From Thiomonas sp. (lineage in GTDB: Bacteria; Pseudomonadota; Gammaproteobacteria; Burkholderiales; Burkholderiaceae_C), in contig JAQTVS010000149.1 in NCBI GenBank assembly GCA_028706735.1, positions 1 to 6,804 on the forward strand: a stretch of 6,804 nt of DNA, written 5' to 3'. Under the pieces are notes generated by a model. That model saw only the letters and a program-made list of their open reading frames with translations, did no database searches and was not told the DNA's origin. The position numbers and the translations under genes were made by a program. This document shows positions 1-6,180 of the stretch, one piece after another (the first letter of the stretch is position 1; each line of letters opens with the position of its first letter).

Positions 1-129
1 TCGGTTTGCCCGCAGAGCCAGGCGATAGAGCAGAGTCCAGCCCCGCCCGACGCTGCCGCGCCAGAAAAAGAACGGCAGCATCCTTTCGCCAACCTGCGCG
101 AACTGATGGGCAAGACAAGGCAGCGCTGA
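1..129 (+). CDS. yceD: DUF177 (YceD family) protein, C-terminal 42 codons only
   Basis: This is the 3' end of an ORF that enters the window in frame 1 and stops at TGA 127-129. The visible tail has an Ala/Pro-rich acidic linker and then HPFANLRELMGKTRQR, which resembles the short 'HPFA-L--LK' end typical of DUF177 proteins. DUF177/YceD lies next to rpmF in most bacteria, and the family has been linked to 23S rRNA accumulation. The gene immediately downstream here is indeed rpmF, which is the main support for the call. The N-terminal body, including the conserved cysteines found in many members, lies outside the window, so the fold cannot be checked. The overlapping frame that reads Pro-Ala-Glu-Pro from base 6 is a shadow of this gene. 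Confidence 0.75.
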   Translation, partial: SVCPQSQAIEQSPAPPDAAAPEKERQHPFANLRELMGKTRQR

Positions 130-203
130 GCGCCTTTCGCTGCGCGCCAGGCCACGTGGGGTGCAAGCCCATTTGGACGCCACTGCGTCTGCTTGCTGGA
201 ACT

Positions 204-234
204 TTCACTGCGGCCAAGCGCGCTCGCATATAAT
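204..234 (+). promoter_or_regulatory. sigma70-type promoter for rpmF and probably the lipid genes
   Basis: A perfect -10 hexamer TATAAT lies at 229-234 in otherwise GC-rich sequence. The best -35 candidate is TTCACT at 204-209 (4 of 6 consensus) with a long 19-base spacer. Transcription would start near 241, about 20 bases ahead of the rpmF GTG, leaving room for the Shine-Dalgarno at 250. No convincing terminator separates this promoter from plsX, so it may also feed the downstream genes; that is inference. The seven bases GGAACTT at 198-204 abut it and match a sigma-E -35 box, but no sigma-E -10 sits at the usual distance. Confidence 0.6.
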
Positions 235-249
235 GCTTAGCTTTTTCAC

Positions 250-255
250 AGGGGA
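250..255 (+). promoter_or_regulatory. ribosome binding site of rpmF
   Basis: AGGGGA ends five bases before the GTG at 261. It supports GTG as the true start of L32; the protein then begins with the family's invariant Met-Ala-Val-Gln-Gln. Confidence 0.7.
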
Positions 256-260
256 TTGCC

Positions 261-443
261 GTGGCCGTCCAGCAAAACAAGAAATCACCTTCCAAGCGCG
301 GTATGCACCGTGCGCATCAACACCTGAGCGCGCCGCCGCTGGCCGTCGAGGCCACCACGGGCGAGACGCATCTGCGCCATCACATCAGCCCGAACGGTTT
401 TTACCGTGGCCGTAAAGTCGTCAAGACCAAGTCTGACGAGTAA
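261..443 (+). CDS. rpmF: 50S ribosomal protein L32
   Basis: This 60-residue basic protein is a component of the large ribosomal subunit. The start [19 protein letters not shown] and the block [18 protein letters not shown] (about residues 37-54) are diagnostic of bacterial L32. It lacks the two CxxC pairs of the zinc-binding form, as is usual in proteobacteria. The length is normal for betaproteobacteria. The start is GTG, with a good Shine-Dalgarno at 250-255 and its own promoter just upstream. It lies between the DUF177 gene and plsX, the classic yceD-rpmF-plsX-fab order that couples ribosome and lipid synthesis. An 86-base gap follows before plsX, with no terminator that I can defend. Confidence 0.98.
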   Translation: MAVQQNKKSPSKRGMHRAHQHLSAPPLAVEATTGETHLRHHISPNGFYRGRKVVKTKSDE

Positions 444-529
444 GCCTTGCTCCTGCGCCCCATGTGTCGCTTGAAATTTCCGGGCGACTCGTTGTCTTGC
501 GTGCGGACTGATCTGGCGCGGTTCATGTC

Positions 530-1585
530 ATGACCTGCACTCTGGCCGTCGATGTGATGGGCGGAGATCATGGCGCTCAAGCCATTGTTCCTGCCTGCGC
601 GCAATTCCTGCGGCAGCATCAGGACAGTCGGCTGCTGCTGGTCGGACAGCCCCAGGCGGTCACGCCACAGATGGCGCAGCACCACCTCGACGCAGACGCG
701 CGCGTCGAGTTTGTGGCCGCGAGCGAAGTGGTGGCCTCGGATGATTCTGTCGAGGTCGCGCTGCGCCGCAAGCGGGATTCGTCCATGCGCCGCGCCATTG
801 AGTTGGTGCGCGATGGGCGGGCGCAAGCCTGCGTCTCGGCCGGCAATACGGGTGCGCTCATGGCTGTGGCGCGCTATCTGCTCAAGACGCTGCATGACAT
901 CGAGCGGCCGGCAATCGCCACCTATCTGCCCAACCAGAAAGGGCAGGGCACGCTGATGCTCGATCTCGGCGCGAACGTCGATTGTGAGCCGCTGCATCTG
1001 TTGCAGTTTGCCGTCATGGGAACGGCGTATGCCGCCGCCGGCGGGCATCTGCAGCCCACTGTCGGCCTGCTCAATATCGGCGAAGAAGTCATCAAGGGCA
1101 ACGACATCATCAAGCGCGCGGCGGAACTGCTGCGCGAGGCAGACGCCCTCGGACGCCTTCGGTTTTACGGCAATGTCGAGGGCAACGATATTTTCAAGGG
1201 CACGACCGACATCGTGGTCTGCGATGGTTTTGTCGGCAACGTGGCGCTGAAAACCTCGGAAGGTCTGGCGCAGATGCTCTCGGGCATGATTCGCGAGGAA
1301 TTCACCCGCACCCCCCTGAGCAAGCTGATGGCTTTGGTCGCCATGCCCGTGCTCAAGCGTTTTCGCCAACGCGTCGACCATCGCCGCTACAACGGCGCGG
1401 CGCTGCTGGGCTTGCGCGGCCTGGTGATCAAAAGCCATGGTTCCGCGGACGCGTTTGCCTTTGAACAGGCGTTGCAGCGCGCCCGGGAGGCGGTGCAAGG
1501 CGATGTCGTGCGGCAGATTGAACGCATCCTTGAAGTCATGCACGAGCCATCCCCCGCGGTGGCCGCACCTGCCCCTGCGGCCTGA
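530..1585 (+). CDS. plsX: Phosphate acyltransferase PlsX (acyl-ACP:phosphate)
   Basis: PlsX converts acyl-ACP and inorganic phosphate to acyl-phosphate. PlsY uses that product to acylate glycerol-3-phosphate at the start of phospholipid synthesis; PlsX acts on the cytoplasmic face of the membrane. The 351-residue product matches the family length. Visible family blocks are [11 protein letters not shown] (5-15), SAGNTGAL (103-110), LDLGAN (144-149), NIGEE (182-186), [10 protein letters not shown] (213-222), [10 protein letters not shown] (232-241), [11 protein letters not shown] (287-297) and KSHGSAD (301-307). The last dozen residues are a low-complexity Pro/Ala tail. ATG 530 is the only possible start, since an in-frame TGA at 509-511 lies just upstream with no other start between. 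It has no clear Shine-Dalgarno. A second ATG at 525 opens a two-codon ORF whose TGA overlaps this start. No plsY is present in the window. Confidence 0.97.
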   Translation: MTCTLAVDVMGGDHGAQAIVPACAQFLRQHQDSRLLLVGQPQAVTPQMAQHHLDADARVEFVAASEVVASDDSVEVALRRKRDSSMRRAIELVRDGRAQACVSAGNTGALMAVARYLLKTLHDIERPAIATYLPNQKGQGTLMLDLGANVDCEPLHLLQFAVMGTAYAAAGGHLQPTVGLLNIGEEVIKGNDIIKRAAELLREADALGRLRFYGNVEGNDIFKGTTDIVVCDGFVGNVALKTSEGLAQMLSGMIREEFTRTPLSKLMALVAMPVLKRFRQRVDHRRYNGAALLGLRGLVIKSHGSADAFAFEQALQRAREAVQGDVVRQIERILEVMHEPSPAVAAPAPAA

Positions 1586-1607
1586 GCGACTGGTTTTCGC
1601 TCTCAGG
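1581..1607 (+). other. hairpin spanning the plsX stop codon
   Basis: CCTGAGCGA (1581-1589) can pair with TCGC (1597-1600) and TCAGG (1603-1607). This gives nine base pairs with a two-base bulge (1601-1602) and a seven-base loop. The left arm contains the plsX TGA. It is followed by TTCTTGCC, not a clean T-run, so it is a poor intrinsic terminator. It may be an mRNA processing or stability element between plsX and fabH; that is inference. Confidence 0.4.
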
Positions 1608-1648
1608 TTCTTGCCCGGCACTCGCCCTTTTCTCTGATCGATCGCTCC

Positions 1649-2626
1649 ATGCCTTCCTATTCCAGAATATCCGGCACCGGCAGTGCGCTGCCTTCCCGCA
1701 GGGTCAGCAATGACGAACTCGCCGCAGATCTGGCCAGACGCGGCGTTGAAACCAGTGATGAATGGATTGTTGCGCGCACCGGCATCCGCTTTCGCTATTT
1801 TGCCGATGCCGGCATGACCAGCGTTGATCTGGGCGAGCAGGCTGCGCGCCGCGCGCTCGACGCCGCAGGCCTGCAGGCTGCGGACATCGGCCTCCTCATT
1901 GTTGCCACCTCCACCCCGGACATGATTTTTCCGTCCAATGCCGCGCTCATCCAGGGGCGTCTGGGTGCTGCCGGAGGCGCAGCGTTCGATGTCCAGGCGG
2001 TATGCGCCGGGTTTGTGTACGCACTGGCCGTGGCCGATCAGTTCGTGCGCAGCGGCATGACGCGCCATGCCCTGGTCATTGGCGCTGAAGTGTTCTCCCA
2101 TATTCTCGACTTCAACGACCGCACCACCTGCGTGCTGTTCGGCGATGGTGCTGGCGCCGCCGTGCTTAGTGCCAGCGACACGCCGGGCGTGCTGTCCAGC
2201 GCCCTGCATGCGGATGGTCGCCAGGCATCGATTCTGTGCACGCCAGGCCGGGTGTCCAGCGGCGAGATTGCCGGTAGCCCATTCCTGAAGATGGACGGAC
2301 AGGCAGTGTTCAAGCAGGCGGTGCATGTGCTTGAGGATGTGGCGCGCGAAGCCCTGGCCAAGGCAGATCGCACACCTGCCGATGTGGACTGGATGGTGCC
2401 GCATCAGGCCAATATCCGCATCATGACCCATACCGCGAAAAAGCTCGGCATTCCGGCGGAAAAAATTGTCGTGACCGTCGATCAGCATGGCAATACTTCG
2501 GCAGCGTCCATTCCCCTTGCGCTGGATGTCGCGGTACGTTCCGGCCAAGTCAAGCGCGGCGACACGCTGTTGTTCGAAGCGGTCGGCGGCGGGTTGACCT
2601 GGGGCGCCGCAGTCGTCGATTTCTGA
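1649..2626 (+). CDS. fabH: Beta-ketoacyl-ACP synthase III FabH
   Basis: FabH starts type II fatty acid synthesis by condensing acetyl-CoA with malonyl-ACP to acetoacetyl-ACP. The 325-residue protein has the full thiolase-fold catalytic triad: Cys119 in the block VQAVCAGF, His252 in VPHQAN, and Asn282 in HGNTSA. The glycine-rich end GGGLTWGA (313-320), typical of FabH, is present, as is the [10 protein letters not shown] region (37-46) near the CoA-binding mouth. Length and motifs are those of an active enzyme that is likely to prefer straight-chain acetyl primers as in other Gram-negatives; the primer preference is inference. It lies 63 bases after plsX and 50 bases before fabD. No good Shine-Dalgarno precedes ATG 1649, so translation may depend on ribosomes arriving from plsX. 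Confidence 0.98.
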   Translation: MPSYSRISGTGSALPSRRVSNDELAADLARRGVETSDEWIVARTGIRFRYFADAGMTSVDLGEQAARRALDAAGLQAADIGLLIVATSTPDMIFPSNAALIQGRLGAAGGAAFDVQAVCAGFVYALAVADQFVRSGMTRHALVIGAEVFSHILDFNDRTTCVLFGDGAGAAVLSASDTPGVLSSALHADGRQASILCTPGRVSSGEIAGSPFLKMDGQAVFKQAVHVLEDVAREALAKADRTPADVDWMVPHQANIRIMTHTAKKLGIPAEKIVVTVDQHGNTSAASIPLALDVAVRSGQVKRGDTLLFEAVGGGLTWGAAVVDF

Positions 2627-2676
2627 GCGGCGTTCGCGCGTCCTTTGCCGTTTTTGTGATCTCATCCTGTTCCACC

Positions 2677-3612
2677 ATGACATTTGCTTTTGTCTTTCCT
2701 GGCCAAGGTTCACAGTCCGTCGGCATGCTCGACAAGGTGGCTGATCATCCCGCCGTGCGCGAGACCTTGCTGGAGGCCAGCGCCGCGTTGTCCCAGGATA
2801 TCGCCGCACTGATCGCCCACGGCCCCGCGGACCAGCTCAACCTCACGACCAATACCCAGCCCGCCATGCTGACCGCAGGGGTTGCGCTGTACCGCGTCTG
2901 GCTGGCCGAGGGGGGGCGCAAGCCCGACGTCGTCGCCGGGCATAGTCTGGGCGAATACACCGCGCTGGTCGCAGCGCAAAGTCTGACGCTTGCCGATGCG
3001 TTGCCGCTGGTCCGTTTTCGCGCACAGGCCATGCAAGACGCGGTTCCAGTGGGGACAGGCGGCATGGCCGCCGTGCTCGGACTCGACGACGATGCCGTCC
3101 GCGCCGGCTGTGCGCAAGCGGCAAACGACACTGGCGAGGCCGTGGAGGCCGTCAACTTCAACTCGCCGGGACAAGTGGTGATTGCAGGCACGCAAGCTGC
3201 CGTGGCGCGAGCGTGCGAGGTGCTCAAGGCCGCGGGCGCCAAGCGCGCTCTGCCCCTGGCGGTGTCTGCACCCTTCCACAGCAGCCTGCTGCGGGGCGCT
3301 GCCGAGCAGTTGCGCGCCTACCTGCAAAATGTGCCCATGAAGGCGCCCAGCATCCCCCTGATCAACAATGTCGACGTGGCGCACCCCGCTGAGCCGCAGG
3401 CGATTCGCGACGCGCTCGCCCGCCAGGCCTGTCATCCGGTACGCTGGGTCGAATGCGTGCAGGCCATGGCGCAGATGGGCTGTACCACGTTGGTGGAATG
3501 CGGCCCGGGTAAAGTGCTGCATGGCCTGTCGCGCCGCATCAATCCCGCGCTGCAATCATTCGCCCTGGACGATACGTCCGCAATTTCTTCCATTCAAACC
3601 GCCCTGGCATGA
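2677..3612 (+). CDS. fabD: Malonyl-CoA:ACP transacylase FabD
   Basis: FabD transfers malonyl from CoA to the phosphopantetheine of ACP, giving the extender unit for FabH and FabF. The 311-residue product is close to the 309 of E. coli. The oxyanion motif GQGSQ is at 9-13, the nucleophile Ser90 lies in GHSLGE (88-93), the carboxylate-binding arginine is Arg115 in FRAQAM, and the catalytic His201 is in APFHSSL. The GPGKVL motif near the C terminus is also present. I chose ATG 2677 because it gives the canonical start MTFAFVFPGQGSQ. An in-frame GTG at 2656 would add seven non-conserved residues. There is no obvious Shine-Dalgarno. The stop overlaps the fabG start in an ATGA, which implies translational coupling. 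Confidence 0.97.
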   Translation: MTFAFVFPGQGSQSVGMLDKVADHPAVRETLLEASAALSQDIAALIAHGPADQLNLTTNTQPAMLTAGVALYRVWLAEGGRKPDVVAGHSLGEYTALVAAQSLTLADALPLVRFRAQAMQDAVPVGTGGMAAVLGLDDDAVRAGCAQAANDTGEAVEAVNFNSPGQVVIAGTQAAVARACEVLKAAGAKRALPLAVSAPFHSSLLRGAAEQLRAYLQNVPMKAPSIPLINNVDVAHPAEPQAIRDALARQACHPVRWVECVQAMAQMGCTTLVECGPGKVLHGLSRRINPALQSFALDDTSAISSIQTALA

Positions 3613-4379
3613 GCAATCCATCACCTGACCCCGCAAGCGCACACACCCTAGCCGGGCAGATTGCGCTGGTGACGGGCGCTTCGCGCGGCATCGGCGCGGC
3701 TATTGCCGCCGATCTCGCAGCGGCAGGCGTGCGCGTCATTGGCACTGCAACCTCCGAATCCGGCGCACTGGCCATTACGGAGGCTCTGAAGGCCCACGGC
3801 GGCCGAGGCGCGGTGCTTGATGTCAACGATGCCCTGGCCAGCACAGCGCTGGTGGATGCGGTCGTCAAGGCCGAAGGCGCGCTGCACATTCTGGTGAACA
3901 ACGCCGGGATCACCCGCGACATGCTGGCGATGCGCATGAGCGATGCCGATTGGGACGCCGTGCTCTCCACCAACCTCAGCGCCGTGTTTCGCATGTCGCG
4001 CGCAGTCATGCGCACCATGATGAAACAGCGCTATGGACGCATCATCAACATCACCTCGGTGGTCGGCGCGTCCGGCAACCCGGGGCAGGCAAACTACGCT
4101 GCGGCCAAGGCCGGCGTGGCCGGCATGAGCCGGGCGCTGGCGCAAGAGCTGGGCAGCCGCAACATCACCGTCAACTGTGTGGCGCCGGGCTTCATCGACA
4201 CCGACATGACCCGCGGCTTGACCGAGGCGCAAACCCAGCCGATGCTGGCGCGCATTCCACTGGGCCGCCTGGGCAAGCCCGAGGAAATCGCGCACGCTGT
4301 TTCTTTTCTTGCGTCGCCGCTGGCGGCGTATATCACTGGAGCCGTCTTGCACGTCAATGGCGGCATGTATATGCAATGA
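3609..4379 (+). CDS. fabG: 3-oxoacyl-ACP reductase FabG
   Basis: FabG is the NADPH-dependent reductase of the elongation cycle, turning 3-ketoacyl-ACP into 3-hydroxyacyl-ACP. It is a 256-residue short-chain dehydrogenase. The nucleotide motif TGASRGIG is at 22-29 and NNAG at 97-100. The catalytic set is Asn122, Ser150, Tyr163 and Lys167 (Tyr-x-x-x-Lys). The late blocks VNCVAPGFIDTDM and the C-terminal HVNGGMYM are typical. The numbering is shifted by 12 from E. coli because of a longer, Pro/Ser-rich N terminus. That start is supported by the 4-base ATGA overlap with fabD (3609-3612) and by the absence of another usable start ahead of the Rossmann motif. Translation is probably coupled to fabD. 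Confidence 0.97.
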   Translation: MSNPSPDPASAHTLAGQIALVTGASRGIGAAIAADLAAAGVRVIGTATSESGALAITEALKAHGGRGAVLDVNDALASTALVDAVVKAEGALHILVNNAGITRDMLAMRMSDADWDAVLSTNLSAVFRMSRAVMRTMMKQRYGRIINITSVVGASGNPGQANYAAAKAGVAGMSRALAQELGSRNITVNCVAPGFIDTDMTRGLTEAQTQPMLARIPLGRLGKPEEIAHAVSFLASPLAAYITGAVLHVNGGMYMQ

Positions 4380-4383
4380 GTTT

Positions 4384-4397
4384 GCGCGAAAACGCGC
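4384..4397 (+). other. small GC-rich hairpin after fabG
   Basis: GCGCG (4384-4388) and CGCGC (4393-4397) form a perfect five-pair stem with an AAAA loop, starting four bases after the fabG stop. No T-run follows, so it is not a standard terminator. It could mark the 3' boundary of the fabG message ahead of the separate acpP promoter, or it could be chance in GC-rich DNA. Confidence 0.3.
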
Positions 4398-4455
4398 TGT
4401 GCCGTCGCCAGGCGGGGTTATGCTCTCGGCCTGTCGCCAAAGCAGCGTCTGCGCT

Positions 4456-4464
4456 TGCTAAAAT
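4456..4464 (+). promoter_or_regulatory. extended -10 promoter for acpP
   Basis: TGC followed by TAAAAT (4459-4464) matches an extended -10 element: the hexamer is 5 of 6 to consensus, and TGn lies directly upstream. No good -35 is found at 16-18 bases, which extended -10 promoters tolerate. The start point would be near 4471, giving a leader of about 20 bases that contains the Shine-Dalgarno. A dedicated acpP promoter makes sense because ACP is needed in far higher amounts than the Fab enzymes. Confidence 0.55.
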
Positions 4465-4480
4465 TTTTCACATTTCCACT

Positions 4481-4485
4481 GGAGG
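4481..4485 (+). promoter_or_regulatory. strong ribosome binding site of acpP
   Basis: GGAGG ends five bases before ATG 4491. It is the best Shine-Dalgarno in the window and fixes the acpP start against the in-frame TTG at 4455. Confidence 0.85.
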
Positions 4486-4490
4486 TTTCA

Positions 4491-4730
4491 ATGAGTGACA
4501 TCGAACAGCGCGTCAAAAAGATCATCGCCGAGCAACTGGGCGTTGCCGAAGACCAGGTGACCAACGAAAAATCCTTCGTGGATGATCTGGGCGCCGATTC
4601 TCTGGACACGGTCGAACTGGTCATGGCGCTGGAAGACGAATTCCACATCGAGATTCCCGACGAAGACGCCGAGAAGATCACGACCGTGCAATTGGCGGTT
4701 GACTACGCCAAAGCGCACTACAAGGCCTGA
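4491..4730 (+). CDS. acpP: Acyl carrier protein
   Basis: AcpP carries the growing acyl chain on 4'-phosphopantetheine through every step of fatty acid synthesis and delivers it to PlsX and other acyltransferases. The 79-residue acidic protein begins [18 protein letters not shown] and contains the attachment motif [10 protein letters not shown] with the modified serine at Ser37 (Met counted as 1). Acidic helix [15 protein letters not shown], which docks with partner enzymes, follows directly. The start at ATG 4491 is set by the GGAGG and by family length; the longer TTG-initiated reading adds twelve residues foreign to the family. It lies between fabG and fabF as in most proteobacteria, with its own promoter likely. 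Confidence 0.99.
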   Translation: MSDIEQRVKKIIAEQLGVAEDQVTNEKSFVDDLGADSLDTVELVMALEDEFHIEIPDEDAEKITTVQLAVDYAKAHYKA

Positions 4731-4866
4731 TAGAAAGTTGGATTGCAGAGCCGATTTCTTTGATCGGCCATGCACCTTGACCGACCTTGTTTTGAATCCA
4801 TCTTGTTTTGACTCACTAATGCTCGCGTCCATGCGTCCTGCACTGGCGCGGCTCGCCTGATTTCAC
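4731..4866 (+). other. acpP-fabF intergenic region with hairpin, direct repeat and a weak promoter candidate
   Basis: GCCGAT (4750-4755) and ATCGGC (4763-4768) form a perfect six-pair stem with a seven-base loop. No immediate T-run follows, though T-rich sequence begins about 20 bases on. The ten bases CTTGTTTTGA occur twice, at 4786-4795 and 4802-4811. A possible weak promoter is TTGAAT (4792-4797), 17 bases, then ACTAAT (4815-4820). A 13-codon ORF starts at ATG 4819 and ends at TGA 4858-4860, six bases before fabF and in its frame. Partial termination or processing after the abundant acpP message would fit the hairpin, but this is inference. Confidence 0.4.
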
Positions 4867-6102
4867 ATGACTCTTCGCCGACGAATTGCGATTACTGGCC
4901 TGGGCGCGGTTTCCCCGCTGGGCAACACGCTGGATGACAACTGGGCGAATCTGCTCGCGGGCCGGTCTGGCATCGGGCGCATCACCAAATTCGATGCCTC
5001 GGCCTATTCCGTGCAGATCGCGGGGGAGGTTCGCGATTTCGATGTGACGCAATACATCTCGGCCAAAGAAGCGCGGCATATGGACACCTTCATTCACTAC
5101 GGCATCGCTGCGTCGATGCAGGCAGTGCGTGATAGTGGCATCGATCAGGCCGGGCTCGACCCAGAGCGCGTCGGCGTGCTGGTCGGTTCGGGCATCGGCG
5201 GCCTGCCGCTGATCGAAAATACCTACAAGGAATTGCTTGAACGCGGCCCGCGCCGCGTCACGCCGTTCTTTGTGCCGGCGTCGATCATCAATATGGTGTC
5301 CGGGCATGTGTCCATCGAATACGGTTTTCAGGGACCGAACCTGGCCGTCGTCACGGCCTGCACCACGGGCCTGCACGCCATCGGCCTGGCCGCGCGCCTC
5401 ATCGAATCCGGGGACGCCGACGTCATGGTGGCAGGCGGCGCAGAGGCCACGGTATCGCCCTTGGGCATCGGTGGTTTTGCATCAGCGCGCGCCCTGTCCA
5501 CGCGCAATGACGATCCGACCGGCGCGAGTCGCCCGTGGGACAAGGATCGCGATGGTTTTGTCCTCGGTGAGGGCGCTGGTGTCATGGTGCTGGAAGACTA
5601 TGAACTCGCCGTCAATCGGGGCGCGAAGATTTACGCCGAACTGGTCGGCTTTGGCATGAGCGGTGATGCGGGACACATCACCATGCCCAACACCGATGGC
5701 CCGCGCCGCAGCATGTTGCTGGCGCTGAAGAACGCCGAGGTGGCGCCCGATCAGGTGCAAATGATCAATGCGCACGGCACTTCCACCCCGCCGGGGGACA
5801 AGAACGAGTCCGACGCCATCAAGCTCGCTTTTGGCGAGCATGCCTACAAGCTGGTGGTGAACTCCACCAAATCCATGACCGGGCATCTGCTCGGCGGCGC
5901 TGGCGGCGTGGAGTCTGTCTACACCGTGCTGTCGTTGCACCATCAGGTCTGTCCGCCCACCATCAATCTGCAGACGCCCGATCCGGAATGCGATCTGGAC
6001 TACTGCGCCAATACCGCGCGGGACATGCAGATCGACTACGCGCTGAAAAATAATTTTGGCTTTGGCGGCACCAACGGATCGCTCTTGTTCAAGCGCGTTT
6101 AA
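4867..6102 (+). CDS. fabF: Beta-ketoacyl-ACP synthase II FabF
   Basis: FabF condenses malonyl-ACP with acyl-ACP to lengthen the chain by two carbons, and in E. coli its homologue also governs the palmitoleate to cis-vaccenate step. The 411-residue protein has the Cys-His-His triad of elongating synthases: Cys165 in VVTACTTG, His303 in NAHGTST and His340 in STKSMTGHLLGGAGG. Lys335 and the terminal NNFGFGGTNG loop are also present. Length is normal. ATG 4867 is the only start, because an in-frame TGA lies at 4858-4860. There is no clear Shine-Dalgarno. One oddity is Pro309 (codon 5791-5793) in the stretch STPPGD after the active-site histidine; family members usually have leucine there. Confidence 0.97.
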   Translation: MTLRRRIAITGLGAVSPLGNTLDDNWANLLAGRSGIGRITKFDASAYSVQIAGEVRDFDVTQYISAKEARHMDTFIHYGIAASMQAVRDSGIDQAGLDPERVGVLVGSGIGGLPLIENTYKELLERGPRRVTPFFVPASIINMVSGHVSIEYGFQGPNLAVVTACTTGLHAIGLAARLIESGDADVMVAGGAEATVSPLGIGGFASARALSTRNDDPTGASRPWDKDRDGFVLGEGAGVMVLEDYELAVNRGAKIYAELVGFGMSGDAGHITMPNTDGPRRSMLLALKNAEVAPDQVQMINAHGTSTPPGDKNESDAIKLAFGEHAYKLVVNSTKSMTGHLLGGAGGVESVYTVLSLHHQVCPPTINLQTPDPECDLDYCANTARDMQIDYALKNNFGFGGTNGSLLFKRV

Positions 6103-6114
6103 TTGGGCCACCAC

Positions 6115-6118
6115 GAGG
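6115..6118 (+). promoter_or_regulatory. Shine-Dalgarno-like GAGG ahead of a short ORF
   Basis: GAGG lies eight bases before ATG 6127, a good spacing. It is 58 bases from the ygfX-like start at 6177, so it can serve only the short ORF directly. Confidence 0.4.
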
Positions 6119-6126
6119 TTTCCGTT

Positions 6127-6180
6127 ATGGGCGACCACAGCGCAGCGCGCACCCCACGTTTTTCTGACCTTGTCGTATGA
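6127..6180 (+). CDS. possible 17-codon leader peptide coupled to the ygfX-like gene
   Basis: After GAGG at 6115-6118, an ATG opens a 17-residue frame (MGDHSAARTPRFSDLVV). Its TGA (6178-6180) overlaps the ATG of the next gene (6177-6179) as ATGA. The following gene has no visible Shine-Dalgarno, so the arrangement looks like translational coupling through a short leader. No family is recognised. The short length and GC-rich context mean chance is possible; conservation in relatives has not been tested. Confidence 0.35.
   Translation: MGDHSAARTPRFSDLVV

Noticed and set aside
117..137. An inverted repeat AAGGC / GCCTT around the DUF177 stop as a possible terminator.
   Set aside because: The stem is only five pairs with a ten-base loop, and just three T residues follow. 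It is too weak to claim termination.
467..489. GTCGC/GCGAC inverted repeat between rpmF and plsX.
   Set aside because: It is a five-pair stem with a 13-base loop and no T-run. It is expected by chance at this GC content.
473..501. TTGAAA at 473-478 as the -35 of a plsX promoter.
   Set aside because: No sequence resembling a -10 lies 16-18 bases downstream.
2628..2655. CGGC...GCCG followed by five T residues between fabH and fabD as an intrinsic terminator.
   Set aside because: The stem is only four pairs across a 15-base loop, so it is unlikely to terminate transcription, and fabD directly follows in the same pathway.
401..2809. An 802-residue open frame on the minus strand across plsX, fabH and the start of fabD.
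   Set aside because: It lies antisense to three certain genes. Its translation is rich in Arg, Gln, His and Gly with no family motif, as expected from the complement of GC-rich coding DNA. Its length comes from the codon bias of the sense genes.
2710..4376. Long minus-strand open frames opposite fabD (2710-3555) and fabG (3648-4376).
   Set aside because: They are shadows of strongly supported sense genes and show no recognisable domain or ribosome binding site.
4404..4439. Direct repeat GTCGCCA (4404 and 4433) upstream of acpP as an operator.
   Set aside because: It is only seven bases long in GC-rich sequence, not palindromic and not phased on the helix in a convincing way.
3950..4498. A plus-strand frame of 182 codons running from inside fabG to acpP.
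   Set aside because: It is out of frame with fabG, which has complete catalytic motifs, and it overlaps the acpP ribosome binding site. The His/Arg/Gly-rich product looks like a frame shadow.
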